Both the position numbers and the translations under genes were made by a program. Shown here piece after piece: positions 5,115 to 5,303 of a DNA stretch of 5,303 nucleotides (position 1 is its first letter; every line of letters starts with the position of its first letter). This DNA comes from Clostridia bacterium (GTDB taxonomy: Bacteria > Bacillota_A > Clostridia > Oscillospirales > Acutalibacteraceae): contig JAFYOA010000347.1 in assembly GCA_017547865.1 (NCBI GenBank), positions 1 through 5,303 on the forward strand. The letters are read 5' to 3'. The notes beneath the pieces were generated by a model, which did no database searches, was not told the DNA's origin, and was given only the letters and a program-made list of their open reading frames with translations.

Positions 5115-5303
5115 AACGATTGCACAGAAAATTATTGAAAAGCATCTTGTTTCCGGTGAAATGATCGTTGGCAACGAAATTGCCGTAAAAATTGACCAGA
5201 CCCTGACCCAGGATGCCACCGGCACCATGGCTTATCTGGAATTCGAGACCATGGGTATTCCCAGAGTCAAGACGGAACTGTCCATTGCCTATGTTGACCA
5301 CAA
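5107..5303 (+). CDS. Aconitate hydratase, partial: N-terminal 65 residues, runs off the window
   Basis: Aconitase isomerises citrate to isocitrate through cis-aconitate using a [4Fe-4S] cluster in the cytoplasm. Only the first 65 codons are present, but they are diagnostic: IAQKIIEKHLVSGEM at 5-19, KIDQTLTQDATGTMAYLEFE at 28-47, and VKTELSIAYVDH at 54-65. By family comparison Q31 and the D64-H65 pair at the window edge correspond to active-site Gln and Asp-His residues of aconitases. The cluster cysteines lie beyond the edge. The wording of the start resembles the aconitase of Clostridia more than LeuC isopropylmalate dehydratase, although both belong to one superfamily and homoaconitase cannot be excluded from 65 residues. 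It follows the GntR gene with an 8-bp overlap, so it is expressed with the citrate-forming enzyme. An isocitrate dehydrogenase gene might come next. Confidence 0.87.
   Translation, partial: MGKTIAQKIIEKHLVSGEMIVGNEIAVKIDQTLTQDATGTMAYLEFETMGIPRVKTELSIAYVDH

Noticed and set aside
4257..5228. Minus-strand frame (323 codons) opposite the GntR and aconitase genes
   Set aside because: Antisense shadow of three overlapping real genes with recognisable domains on the plus strand.

Overview
The window looks like a stretch of chromosome from an anaerobic Clostridia-type Firmicute, plausibly a gut Oscillospiraceae/Ruminococcaceae relative. The reasons are consensus sigma-A promoters, strong GGAGG-type ribosome binding sites, moderately GC-rich coding DNA with AT-rich intergenic DNA, and the families present: a DegV lipid-binding protein, a MarR regulator, a short clan GH-D glycosidase, and a homocitrate/isopropylmalate-synthase-like enzyme next to aconitase. 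The genus is an inference; there is no rRNA or other taxonomic marker in the window.

Layout. Positions 1-1052 hold a leftward two-gene unit: a MarR regulator (612-1052) followed after 29 bp by a DegV-family fatty-acid-binding protein (1-582, cut by the window edge). Its promoter is a perfect TTGACA / 17 bp / TATAAT, and an 18-bp inverted repeat covers the -35, the expected arrangement for MarR autoregulation. Diverging from it is a rightward single gene (1196-2743) for a 515-residue intracellular glycosidase related to GH36/GH27 alpha-galactosidases, closed by a clear intrinsic terminator (2750-2782). About 210 bp of AT-rich DNA with no convincing content follows.

Positions 2995-5303 hold the start of a second rightward operon: a promoter with a 12-bp perfect palindrome ATTGTATACAAT across the -10/start site, an HMGL/DRE-TIM acyl-CoA-condensing enzyme (3067-4443) best read as Re-citrate synthase, a GntR regulator of the FCD subfamily (4461-5114), and the beginning of aconitate hydratase (5107 to the edge). 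Together the two enzymes would make citrate from oxaloacetate and acetyl-CoA and isomerise it to isocitrate, the entry to the oxidative branch that gives 2-oxoglutarate and glutamate in anaerobes lacking ordinary (Si) citrate synthase. The GntR gene lies inside the operon and the promoter palindrome matches the kind of site its subfamily binds, so feedback control is likely.

None of the intact genes shows a frameshift or disruption, and there are no tRNA, rRNA, CRISPR or mobile-element signatures. The most useful observations are the citrate cluster with its putative operator, the MarR operator in the divergent region, the MarR/DegV pairing and the atypical glycosidase.
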